Shown here piece after piece: positions 26,553-36,599 of a stretch of DNA of 64,000 nucleotides. How positions within the stretch are numbered: the first letter of the stretch is position 1; every line of letters starts with the position of its first letter. Under the pieces are notes generated by a model that did no database searches, had not been told where the DNA came from, and was given only the letters and a program-made list of their open reading frames with translations. Origin of the DNA: Eubacterium sp. (GTDB lineage: Bacteria > Bacillota > Clostridia > Lachnospirales > Lachnospiraceae); assembly GCA_017459345.1 (NCBI GenBank), contig JAFUDC010000077.1, positions 1 to 64,000 on the forward strand, written 5' to 3'. A program made the translations under genes and the position numbers.

Positions 26553-27743
26553 TCAAAGCTTTTTTATTTTCCCGAAACGTTCCCTTAAGATGATCGTTCC
26601 CTTGGCGGTGCAGGTCGAATCATTACAGTCTATTTTAACATTATTTTTCAATATTTCTACCCCCTTTGACTCATATTCTGCAAGAAATAGTTTAAGTCTT
26701 TTCTTCATGACTTTCTGAGCCTCCTTTTTTGTCCAGGTCTTTTCCTGAAAATGACACTCAGACTGAGTAGTTACCTGGATTGCCAGAGGCAGATAGAAAT
26801 AGCTGCCCAGGTGGAATTCCCTGACCTCCGTATCGGTATCATAATTAGTAAATGTTTTTTCCCGGGAGGGCAGGGGGTAATAATGGTCCTTAAGTACGAC
26901 TGCCATCTTTACATTTTTCTTTCCGGTATACTTCTTCTCACTATGGGCAAGCGGAAACCGGTCCTTAAAGACCAGCTTGCTGATGGCATAGATTTCCCCG
27001 GATGCCGGAACCCGGACTTCCTCTGTGACCTCCCCGGCATCATCTTTTAAAGTAATCAGACCCTCAATCAGGACATCGCCCTTTTTTACTTTATCCCCTT
27101 TCCTAACCTTGCCTGTTCCGCTTCTTACGATGATGGAATCGATTACCCCTTCTTTTGCAGCGATGAGATTGCAGGGGTAATCCGGCAGTACTTCTGTCTC
27201 TTTATCATCCAGAGTCTCCTTCACCGCCACAGTGAGTTCGGTTCCCTTCCTCTCACAGGACACCCAGGAGATATCGGAAAAATCTTCCCGGATCTGCTCT
27301 TCCAGGTCAGCACAGGATAAAGCGGATATCCTCATGCCGGAATGAATCCCCTTTTCCTTTAGATAATCCAGCAGCTCCTCCCTGGAGTGGCTGTAGCACC
27401 CTTCCGTATCAATCTTCCAGATAAACCGGGAGGAAATGAAGAGAAGCAATATAGAAAGACAAAAAGCGCCAATCAGACATTTCCTTCCCAGGTAGGTGGA
27501 AAAGAGATAGGGAACTCCCCGCTTTGAAAGCCAGCTGACCTGGCACCCCGTCTTCTCCGCAATATCCGCAAGCTCTTTGGCCCCTCTCCGGCTGATATAG
27601 AAGCTGTAGTCATCCTTCTTGCGGCAAAGCTTCCATATGAGAATCTGTTTGGAAGTACAGAGATTCAGGAAACGTTCCTTTGCCTGTCCGCTGACCATGA
27701 CCTTGCAATAACCGGTCAGATAATGCATCAAAAAGAAAATCAT
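26553..27743 (-). CDS. yqfD: Sporulation protein YqfD
   Basis: 396 residues. 'ISRRGAKELADIAEKTGCQVSWLSKRGVPYLF' is the YqfD N-terminal block, followed by a membrane helix around 'CLIGAFCLSILLLFISSRFIWKIDTEG', then an extracytoplasmic domain with 'LPDYPCNLIAAKEGVIDSIIVRSGTGKVRKGDKVKKGDVLI'. In Bacillus it is mother-cell (sigma-E) expressed and needed for spore coat or cortex stages. GGGGAGG site. Confidence 0.9.
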   Translation of the reverse strand: MIFFLMHYLTGYCKVMVSGQAKERFLNLCTSKQILIWKLCRKKDDYSFYISRRGAKELADIAEKTGCQVSWLSKRGVPYLFSTYLGRKCLIGAFCLSILLLFISSRFIWKIDTEGCYSHSREELLDYLKEKGIHSGMRISALSCADLEEQIREDFSDISWVSCERKGTELTVAVKETLDDKETEVLPDYPCNLIAAKEGVIDSIIVRSGTGKVRKGDKVKKGDVLIEGLITLKDDAGEVTEEVRVPASGEIYAISKLVFKDRFPLAHSEKKYTGKKNVKMAVVLKDHYYPLPSREKTFTNYDTDTEVREFHLGSYFYLPLAIQVTTQSECHFQEKTWTKKEAQKVMKKRLKLFLAEYESKGVEILKNNVKIDCNDSTCTAKGTIILRERFGKIKKL

Positions 27744-27819
27744 GAAACCTCCCCGATATATATAATATTATCTACTCAGAACCCTATCTCGATTCCACAA
27801 GGCTCTAAGTAGTTACATT

Positions 27820-28092
27820 TTATAAATGAATCGCCCGTATTCTTCCGGTGATTTTCATATCGATATCTGTGAAATAATCAATCAGCAGTCCTTCCCCCTC
27901 GATGGTCAGGATAGATTTCCAGGCATGAAGAACTACCTTTTTTTCGCTGTAATCACCTAAAGATCCATAGTTTTCGATATATACTTCATGGGGTCCGTTC
28001 ATGGTGCAGACAAAGGCTCTGTTACGGTCTTTTACAGAGGGACGCCTCTTTTGCTCTTCATCTCTTTTAGACTTCTTTCTCATCAATCCCAT
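27820..28092 (-). CDS. yqfC: Sporulation protein YqfC
   Basis: 90 residues. 'VYIENYGSLGDYSEKKVVLHAWKSILTIEGEGLLIDYFTDIDMKITGRI' is the YabP/YqfC domain, associated with spore formation and always beside yqfD. The start could be the ATG at 28092 or three codons in; both lack a clear ribosome site. Confidence 0.88.
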   Translation of the reverse strand: MGLMRKKSKRDEEQKRRPSVKDRNRAFVCTMNGPHEVYIENYGSLGDYSEKKVVLHAWKSILTIEGEGLLIDYFTDIDMKITGRIRAIHL

Positions 28093-28145
28093 ATTTTTAA
28101 TCTCACTCTTTTTTAATTATTCATATGCATCAGGAGAGAAAAAAG

Positions 28146-28177
28146 AAGAAAAAAAGGGGAAGCAATGAATGCTTCCC
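28146..28177 (-). terminator. Rho-independent terminator after dhaL
   Basis: Stem GGGAAGCA (28157-28164) / TGCTTCCC (28170-28177), five-base loop; on the minus strand followed by CTTTTTTTTC. Strong. Confidence 0.85.
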
Positions 28178-28193
28178 GGCATGATTTATTAAA

Positions 28194-28817
28194 TTATACG
28201 AACTCAGCGATATCTTTAAGCATGATCGTGAAGGATGTGGCACCCGGATCCTGATGTCCGATACTTCTCTCTCCGATGTAGCTTGCACGACCCTTGGTAG
28301 CGATGATGGTCTTGGTGTACTCGATTCCATCCTCGGCTGCCTTGATTCCGGCTTCGAATGCCTTCTTGGCATCCTGGTCTGCTGCGTAGGATTCCTTCAT
28401 GGCATCCCTGGCAGGAATCATGGAATCAATCATGGTCTTCTCACCAACCACTGCCTTGCCTCGCTTCTGCACGCCATCGATGGCTGCATCCAGCATGACA
28501 AAGAAATCATCCATATTGACATCGTCTTTTCCTGCTGCAGCGGCACCTGCCTTCATGAATGCAGTTCCATAAAGCGGACCGGAGGCACCGCCTACTGTGG
28601 ATAAGAGCTTCATGCCAACCTGCTTGAGAATGGTGGCAATATCTTTATCCTCAAGGCCCGGCAGAACTTCTTCCACTGCTGCAAATCCGCGGGCCATGTT
28701 GATACCGTGGTCACCGTCGGCGATAATATTATCAAGCTCTGTCAGGAAATCCTTATTATCCTCGATATCCTTGCTCATCTTCTTAATGATTTCAAGTACT
28801 TTCTTAGCATCAGCCAT
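28194..28817 (-). CDS. dhaL: Dihydroxyacetone kinase subunit L
   Basis: 207 residues. 'NIIADGDHGINMARGFAAVEEVL' carries the ADP/Mg-binding DGDHG, and 'TVGGASGPLYGTAFMKAG' is the nucleotide loop. DhaL holds ADP and receives phosphate from the PTS protein DhaM, then passes it to dihydroxyacetone bound on DhaK. dhaM is not in the neighbourhood. A GC-rich hairpin (28852-28873) separates it from dhaK. Confidence 0.93.
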   Translation of the reverse strand: MADAKKVLEIIKKMSKDIEDNKDFLTELDNIIADGDHGINMARGFAAVEEVLPGLEDKDIATILKQVGMKLLSTVGGASGPLYGTAFMKAGAAAAGKDDVNMDDFFVMLDAAIDGVQKRGKAVVGEKTMIDSMIPARDAMKESYAADQDAKKAFEAGIKAAEDGIEYTKTIIATKGRASYIGERSIGHQDPGATSFTIMLKDIAEFV

Positions 28818-28851
28818 ATCTGGTCCCTCTTTTCTTTTTATATAATAAGTC

Positions 28852-28873
28852 GGGCCGGCTTTTCTGCCGGCCC
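28852..28873 (-). promoter_or_regulatory. GC-rich intergenic hairpin between dhaK and dhaL
   Basis: GGGCCGGC (28852-28859) / GCCGGCCC (28866-28873), six-base loop, followed on the minus strand by GACTTATTATAT. Too poor in T for a strong terminator; more likely a stabiliser or partial attenuator that tunes the K:L ratio. Confidence 0.5.
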
Positions 28874-28924
28874 CATTATTAACACTATACTATGCTATAG
28901 ACACTGTATATTATCCGGCTGCTA

Positions 28925-29920
28925 TTAGATTACGGTCATGGCTGGTGTATCTGCCTCAGCATCCAGGAGTTCTTTGAGCTGGTCATCCAGACGGAGTAAT
29001 GTGATGGAGAAGCCTTCCATCTCAAGAGAGGTCATGTACTCACCAACTAATGTCTTGTAAACCTTGATGCCCTTGTCAGCCAGAACATCTGCTACATGGT
29101 TATTCACAACGAATAACTCCATGAGAGGTGTAGCTCCGCAGCCGTTGATCATAACAGCTACCTCGGAACCTGTGTAGTCGATGTCAGCGAGGATCTTGTC
29201 CAGTAACTGATCTACGATCTGATCTGCCGGCTCAAGCTCTGCCTTCTTCACACCTGGCTCACCATGGATACCGATACCGATTTCCATCTCGTTGTCAGCC
29301 AGCTCGAAACCTGGAGTTCCTGCTGCGGGAACGATACAAGGCTTAATAGCCATACCCATGGTACGAACATTATCAATAACCTTCTGAGCAACAGCCTGAA
29401 CTTCGTCAAGGCTTGCACCTGTCTCAGCTAATGCACCTGCAATCTTATGAACAAAGATTGTACCTGCAACACCGCGGCGGCCTGTTGTATACAGAGAATC
29501 CTGAACAGCAACGTCATCGTTAACAACAACCTGTTTTACTTCGATGCCATCCATATCAGCTGCCATCTCAGCTGCCATCTCAAAGTTCATAACGTCACCG
29601 GTGTAGTTCTTGATTACCATAAGAACACCCTTGCCGGCGTCGATAGCCTTAATTCCTTCATATACCTGGTCAGGTGTAGGAGAAGTAAATACAGCACCTG
29701 CAACTGCAGCATCCAGCATACCCTTGCCCACGAATCCGCCGTGTGCCGGTTCATGTCCGCTTCCGCCGCCGCTGATGAGGGCAACCTTGCCTTCCTTCTT
29801 CTGAGATCTTACAACGATATTGCCGGCGTCAAGCTTCTTCACATACTGAGGAAAAGCCTTACACATACCTTCTATCATCTGGTTTTCTACCTGATCCACA
29901 GCATTGATAATCTTTTTCAT
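28925..29920 (-). CDS. dhaK: Dihydroxyacetone kinase subunit K
   Basis: 331 residues. '[30 protein letters not shown]' and '[18 protein letters not shown]' hold the substrate site; '[10 protein letters not shown]' carries the His that binds dihydroxyacetone covalently. The ATG at 29920 has AAGGAGGAG 7 bases upstream; the in-frame ATG at 30013 lies in the promoter and would add 31 atypical residues. First gene of the dhaKL operon. Confidence 0.93.
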   Translation of the reverse strand: MKKIINAVDQVENQMIEGMCKAFPQYVKKLDAGNIVVRSQKKEGKVALISGGGSGHEPAHGGFVGKGMLDAAVAGAVFTSPTPDQVYEGIKAIDAGKGVLMVIKNYTGDVMNFEMAAEMAADMDGIEVKQVVVNDDVAVQDSLYTTGRRGVAGTIFVHKIAGALAETGASLDEVQAVAQKVIDNVRTMGMAIKPCIVPAAGTPGFELADNEMEIGIGIHGEPGVKKAELEPADQIVDQLLDKILADIDYTGSEVAVMINGCGATPLMELFVVNNHVADVLADKGIKVYKTLVGEYMTSLEMEGFSITLLRLDDQLKELLDAEADTPAMTVI

Positions 29921-29984
29921 GAGAATCTCCTCCTTATAAAATAAAATAAATGTGACCGGTATATTCATACCAAAATCCGCAATT

Positions 29985-30013
29985 ATTATAACACTTTTGT
30001 ACAGTAGGGTCAA
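29985..30013 (-). promoter_or_regulatory. Sigma-A promoter of dhaKL
   Basis: On the minus strand TTGACC (30008-30013), a 17-base spacer and TATAAT (29985-29990). Leader of about 60 bases to the dhaK ATG. Confidence 0.75.
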
Positions 30014-30157
30014 TACAAATCCTGTGTATTTTATGACATTTTACCAATGAAGATTACTATATATGTCCCACGGATTGGTCTGCTGCACAGACAGCTTTTG
30101 CGGGTCCGATACAATAAAAAGGCCTTGAATAAATCAAGATTCTCCTTTTTAAATATA

Positions 30158-30187
30158 ATAAAAGAAGCACCCCGAAAGGGATGCTTC
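30158..30187 (-). terminator. Rho-independent terminator of rpsU
   Basis: GAAGCACCCC (30164-30173), GAAA loop, GGGATGCTTC (30178-30187); on the minus strand followed by TTTTATTATATT. Eleven bases after the S21 stop. Confidence 0.85.
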
Positions 30188-30198
30188 CAAATGCACAA

Positions 30199-30375
30199 TT
30201 ATTTATATTTTCTTTTTCTGGCAGCTTCAGATTTCTTCTTACGTCTAACGCTTGGTTTTTCGTAATGCTCTCTCTTACGGATCTCCTGCTGAATACCTGC
30301 CTTAGCACAGCTCCTCTTGAAACGACGAAGAGCGCTGTCTAAAGATTCGTTCTCTTTAACGATAACATTCGACAT
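30199..30375 (-). CDS. rpsU: 30S ribosomal protein S21
   Basis: 58 residues, below many gene-finder cut-offs. Starts [20 protein letters not shown] and ends in the basic '[13 protein letters not shown]', both diagnostic. S21 is needed for start-codon selection on the 30S subunit. GGAGG site 14-18 bases upstream of the ATG. Promoter at 30449-30476, own terminator; monocistronic. Confidence 0.95.
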   Translation of the reverse strand: MSNVIVKENESLDSALRRFKRSCAKAGIQQEIRKREHYEKPSVRRKKKSEAARKRKYK

Positions 30376-30448
30376 TGTCTCACCTAACCTCCCTCCAGTT
30401 GCGTATTGTGCCTAATACAACTGTTTGGGTATTTTTGCACTGTCTAAT

Positions 30449-30476
30449 ATTATACCATACAAGTGCGGTTCGTCAA
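30449..30476 (-). promoter_or_regulatory. Promoter of rpsU
   Basis: On the minus strand TTGACG (30471-30476), a 16-base spacer and TATAAT (30449-30454) with an extended -10 TGG. Confidence 0.7.
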
Positions 30477-30500
30477 CAATTTTTTTAAAAAAAGTACAAA

Positions 30501-33140
<2,640 letters not shown>

Positions 33141-33455
33141 TTTATTTCCCTCCTGATTATTGTAAACATTTACCTATTTAAGGGTGCTGAACAACAAAAT
33201 GTCAATCAGCACCCCGGACATACAGTATATATAACTGTCGCTGAACAGGTCAGACAGTTTTTACCTAGTTAAGTCAATATGTTGTCATTACTTGGTTGAT
33301 GCATCTGCGGCATCGGCTTTCTTTTCTTTACTGTAACTATTCAGCAATCTGAATAGTTACGCCGCATCGGTGGCCTGTCGGCAATAGAGTACCGATGCGG
33401 CTTGGCTGATTTATGTGTACTGGGCAGTTGTCTCGCAGCAAATGCGAGCCCCTGC
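33141..33455. other. 315-base alaS upstream region with four stem-loops
   Basis: No gene. Palindromes: GGGTGCTGA/TCAGCACCC (33182-33190/33206-33214), perfect 12-bp GTAACTATTCAG-CAAT-CTGAATAGTTAC (33333-33360), GCCGCATCGGT/ACCGATGCGGC (33361-33371/33391-33401) and CTCGCA/TGCGAG further left of 33455. The hairpin nearest alaS is in its presumed leader. They could be a terminator pair, attenuator or repeat insertions. Confidence 0.65.
33333..33401. repeat. Adjacent perfect palindromes
   Basis: A 12-bp stem with 4-base loop (33333-33360) is followed immediately by an 11-bp GC-rich stem with 19-base loop (33361-33401). No long T-run follows on either strand. Confidence 0.75.
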
Positions 33456-33578
33456 TCAATGATTATTTTTTTTTCTATTTAGCAGCGCCTTCCCGGCGAA
33501 TATACCGGCCGCCGCTATGATAATATAATAAATCATCGAAAGAAGATATTGTATAAATGCACCAAATACAGCTGCCAT
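33456..33578 (-). CDS. 40-residue single-helix membrane peptide
   Basis: MAAVFGAFIQYLLSMIYYII leads into a second hydrophobic run and a basic end 'GKALLNRKKNNH'. AAGGAGG stands seven bases before the ATG, so it is probably translated; the family is not recognised. A longer in-frame start at 33656 lacks a ribosome site. Possibly a membrane regulator or stress peptide, not assignable. Confidence 0.6.
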   Translation of the reverse strand: MAAVFGAFIQYLLSMIYYIIIAAAGIFAGKALLNRKKNNH

Positions 33579-33710
33579 AATCCGGCCTCCTTCCCGCTTG
33601 AGGATGCATCTGTCGAAGTTTCGTGCTCTTTCGCACAGATGGTCATAGTATAGCATAAAAAGAGAAAAGATGTAAACTATTATTTTCCCAATTATTCTGT
33701 CTATTATTCC

Positions 33711-33739
33711 TTGTTATGGATTTGACTTTGCGTTATAAT
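33711..33739 (+). promoter_or_regulatory. Promoter of the iron alcohol dehydrogenase gene
   Basis: TTGTTA (33711-33716), a 17-base spacer and TATAAT (33734-33739). About 59 bases before the ATG. Confidence 0.6.
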
Positions 33740-33797
33740 AATTCTGTATTACTATGCAATTATGGTATTTGAGATATATTTAAAAGGAGAGGTTACC

Positions 33798-34961
33798 ATG
33801 AGCTTTAAAGAATTATACCAGCCGGTTCATACCATCATCGGCGAAGGCTGTATCAATGAGATACCCCGTCATATAGATAATATTGGTGCTAAGAAAGCCC
33901 TGATCTGTACAGACCAGGGGCTGATGAAAATCGGGACTGTTAAGATGGTGACCGATGTACTTGACAGTGTGGGCAAGCCTTATGCCATCTTTGCGGATGT
34001 ACTTCCAAATCCGACCGTTTCCATTTGCAACCAGGCCAAGGCCTTATACGACAGTGAGGGCTGCGACTATGTCATCGGCATCGGCGGCGGTTCTCCCATC
34101 GATGTAGCCAAGGCTGTGGGTATTCTTGCAACGAATGGCGGAACCGTGGAGGACTACAACGGGCTGGAGCTTTCCACCCATAAGTCTGCCCCCATTATTG
34201 CGGTCAATACTACCGCAGGTACCGGTTCCGAAGTTACCCGGGCTTTTGTAGTAACCGATGAGAAGCGCAAGAGCAAGATGCTCTGCGTAGACTCTAACTC
34301 CCTGGCTTACCTGGCCATCAATGATCCGACCATGATGGTGGGGATGCCCCCGGCTCTTACCGCAGCAACCGGTATGGATGCCCTGACCCATTCCATCGAG
34401 GCTTATGTGGCTAATTCCCGCTGTCCCTTCACCGATGGCATAGCCTTAGAGTCCATCCGCCTCATCGGCAAGTACCTGCAGAGAGCCGTGGAAAACGGCA
34501 ATGATATGGAAGCCAGAACCAATATGTGCTGGGCCCAGTATATGGGCGGCCTGGCCTTCTCCAATGCAGGACTAGGCATGGTACATGCCATGGCCCATCA
34601 GCTGGGAGGTTTTTATGGCACGCCTCACGGAGTTGCCAACGCCATCCTCCTCTCCTATGTAATGCGTTTTAACATGAAGTCCTGCCCGGAACGCTACCGT
34701 GACGTTGCCCAGGCATTTGGCTTCAACACCGGCGATATGACACCGGAACAGGGCGCTCTTGCCGCAGTCCGATACGTGGAGGAACTGGCAGCTGCCATCA
34801 AGATCCCGCCGCTGAAGGAAACCGAGTTCGATCCCAAGGACGCTGTGGTCCTTGCGGAAAACGCCATGGGCGATACCGGCATGCCGGAGAATCCCCGTCA
34901 GCCTACCATCCCGGAAGTTGTGGAAGTCTTCATGAAGGCTTACCTGGAGAGAAGAGACTGA
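33798..34961 (+). CDS. Iron-containing alcohol dehydrogenase
   Basis: 387 residues, type III Fe-ADH. NAD(P) loop 'DYVIGIGGGSPIDVAKAVGIL', 'NTTAGTGSEVT', and metal ligands within 'ATGMDALTHSIEAYVAN' and 'GMVHAMAHQLGGFYGTPHGVANA'. Family members reduce aldehydes such as lactaldehyde, butyraldehyde, 3-hydroxypropionaldehyde or sulfoacetaldehyde; the substrate is not readable. ATG 33798 has AAAGGAGAGG upstream. It is divergent from the alaS side and convergent with the NUDIX gene, whose stop abuts. Confidence 0.93.
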   Translation: MSFKELYQPVHTIIGEGCINEIPRHIDNIGAKKALICTDQGLMKIGTVKMVTDVLDSVGKPYAIFADVLPNPTVSICNQAKALYDSEGCDYVIGIGGGSPIDVAKAVGILATNGGTVEDYNGLELSTHKSAPIIAVNTTAGTGSEVTRAFVVTDEKRKSKMLCVDSNSLAYLAINDPTMMVGMPPALTAATGMDALTHSIEAYVANSRCPFTDGIALESIRLIGKYLQRAVENGNDMEARTNMCWAQYMGGLAFSNAGLGMVHAMAHQLGGFYGTPHGVANAILLSYVMRFNMKSCPERYRDVAQAFGFNTGDMTPEQGALAAVRYVEELAAAIKIPPLKETEFDPKDAVVLAENAMGDTGMPENPRQPTIPEVVEVFMKAYLERRD

Positions 34962-35522
34962 TTAAGCTTTACTCCACAGATAACAATAGGCCTGGGTTCT
35001 GGCCGCAAAACGATACTTTTTGAGCAGGTCTCGTACCTGCTCTTTTGTATACCAGGCTGACTCAATCTCCTCAAAGGCAGAATCGCTTTCCTTAAATTCA
35101 CCTCCGGCAACACCTACCACACAGACATTCTTCTCGTTGGCGAAACCCACTGCACTGTAGCTCTCCCCGATAAAATCAGTAACCTTCACTATGTGAAGGC
35201 CGGTCTCCTCGGACAGTTCCCGCCGGGCGGCCTCCTCCGGGGTCTCTCCAGGGTCAATCAGGCCTGCCGGAAAATTGACAACCCACTCTCCCACCGACAT
35301 ACGGTACTCCTTATTAAGAAGCAGCTTCTCTCCTGTTTCATCCTCCATGATCAGCACCACCGCATCCGCCTTCTTATCGTGCAGGTCGGACAGGTCTTTC
35401 ATGTCATGATTCCGGCTGATGATCTCATATATCTTATCCTGACCGTCCCTGGTCTCATAGGTCAGGTCATACCTGGTGATAAAGGTACCTTCTTCTTTTT
35501 TCTCTAATCCTTTAAAAATCAT
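34962..35522 (-). CDS. NUDIX hydrolase, ADP-ribose pyrophosphatase-like
   Basis: 186 residues. Nudix box 'GLIDPGETPEEAARRELSEETGL' (G-x5-E-x7-RE-x2-EE-x-G), preceded by 'EWVVNFPAG'. Such proteins hydrolyse NDP-X metabolites, commonly ADP-ribose. It follows the PHP gene by two bases in an operon and ends against the Fe-ADH stop. Confidence 0.88.
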   Translation of the reverse strand: MIFKGLEKKEEGTFITRYDLTYETRDGQDKIYEIISRNHDMKDLSDLHDKKADAVVLIMEDETGEKLLLNKEYRMSVGEWVVNFPAGLIDPGETPEEAARRELSEETGLHIVKVTDFIGESYSAVGFANEKNVCVVGVAGGEFKESDSAFEEIESAWYTKEQVRDLLKKYRFAARTQAYCYLWSKA

Positions 35523-35524
35523 TG

Positions 35525-36397
35525 TTAATCTCCTGATATAACATCTGCCAGAAACCTCTCCAGTCCCTCCAGCCCTTCCTCCACGCAGGCAAGGTTGGTC
35601 TGTCCCAGCGAGATCTTCTTATTCCTTCCATGATAGTCGCTGCCTGCGGTTACATAGAGATCGTACCGGTCGGCGAAGTCCAGCAGTTCACGGATAATTC
35701 CCTCATCAAAGCCGGAATAATAAGCTTCCAGGCCTTTAAGTCCATAGTCCATCAGGTGCTTCAGGCGCAGCTCCATCTCCTGCCCCCGGATCCTCTGGCT
35801 GCCGCTCCCAAATGAAGGATGGGCCAGAACCGGAATTCCTCCGCTTTCCAGAATCCCCTTTATGGCTTCCTTGGGATCCACATAGGCATTCTCCGTCTTT
35901 AAGAGATTGATATAGTGATCTATAGCATCCTCTTTGGTCTCGGCATAGCCGTACTCCACCATAAGGTTGCCCAGATGGGGCTTGCCCGGATTATCCAGGG
36001 CGAAGAGCTGATTCAGTGAATCCTCAGAAAATGTCATATGAAAATGTTCTCTTAAAAAATCAACCCTTGCATGCATTTTCCCCATACGGAGCTGGTGGCC
36101 TCTTGCCACCACAGCCTGTATGGGGGAGGCCTCCGGATCATATCCGTAGCCCAGGATATGATACTTGCCCAGACTATCCTTGCAGGAGAATTCTACCCCG
36201 GTGATAAAGGCAGGATCATCCGGCCTGATGATTTTAAGGATCCGTCTGCTGGCAAGAATAGCATCATGGTCGGTGACAGAGAAACAGTCCAGACCGGTCT
36301 TACGGACCTTATCAAGGATCTCCTCCGGAGTATCCGTCCCGTCGGAAACAGTGGTATGCATATGAAGATCAATGGTTTTGATGGAATCCGTGTTCAT
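35525..36397 (-). CDS. PHP-domain phosphoesterase (RNase AM-like)
   Basis: 290 residues. Metal ligands 'IDLHMHTTVSDGTDTPEEI', 'CFSVTDHDAI', 'VEFSC', 'GIPVLAHPSFG' and 'VTAGSDYHG'. Related to YciV/TrpH and 5'-3' exoribonuclease or pNp phosphatase activity. The ATG at 36397 has AGGAG seven bases upstream and is preferred over one at 36418 that lacks a site. Confidence 0.88.
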   Translation of the reverse strand: MNTDSIKTIDLHMHTTVSDGTDTPEEILDKVRKTGLDCFSVTDHDAILASRRILKIIRPDDPAFITGVEFSCKDSLGKYHILGYGYDPEASPIQAVVARGHQLRMGKMHARVDFLREHFHMTFSEDSLNQLFALDNPGKPHLGNLMVEYGYAETKEDAIDHYINLLKTENAYVDPKEAIKGILESGGIPVLAHPSFGSGSQRIRGQEMELRLKHLMDYGLKGLEAYYSGFDEGIIRELLDFADRYDLYVTAGSDYHGRNKKISLGQTNLACVEEGLEGLERFLADVISGD

Positions 36398-36470
36398 ATC
36401 TAAGCTCCTGTCTGGCACATGCTTTTTGCGATTTATGTTCTCTCAGAAACACATATAACATATTATTTTA

Positions 36471-36570
36471 AAATTGCCAAGCAGAAAACTTTAATATATT
36501 TTGAAATTGCCAAGCAAAAATATATATTTCATATCAAAATTGCCAAGCAAAAAATAAGTGAGATAGAAAA
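36471..36570. repeat. Three tandem 33-base repeats
   Basis: AAATTGCCAAGCARAAA begins at 36471, 36504 and 36537 with exact 33-base spacing; the remaining ~16 bases of each unit are A/T-rich and differ. 33 bases equal 11 codons (xxIAKQK in one plus frame), but that frame lacks a clear ribosome site. Located between the sulfonate-type operon terminator and the PHP gene. Confidence 0.75.
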
Positions 36571-36592
36571 AGTCCTGCCAAAAGACAGGACT
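36566..36592 (-). terminator. Terminator of the ABC/ligase/dehydrogenase operon
   Basis: AGTCCTG (36571-36577) / CAGGACT (36586-36592), eight-base loop; on the minus strand followed by TTTTTC. It follows the aldehyde dehydrogenase stop by eight bases. Confidence 0.8.
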
Positions 36593-36599
36593 ATAAGGT

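Noticed and set aside
33141..33455. T-box leader for alaS
   Set aside because: The conserved GGGTGGNACCGCG block or its complement is absent.
36471..36570. CRISPR array
   Set aside because: Three repeats with short 17-base cores and 33-base total period, and no cas genes; far below CRISPR repeat length.
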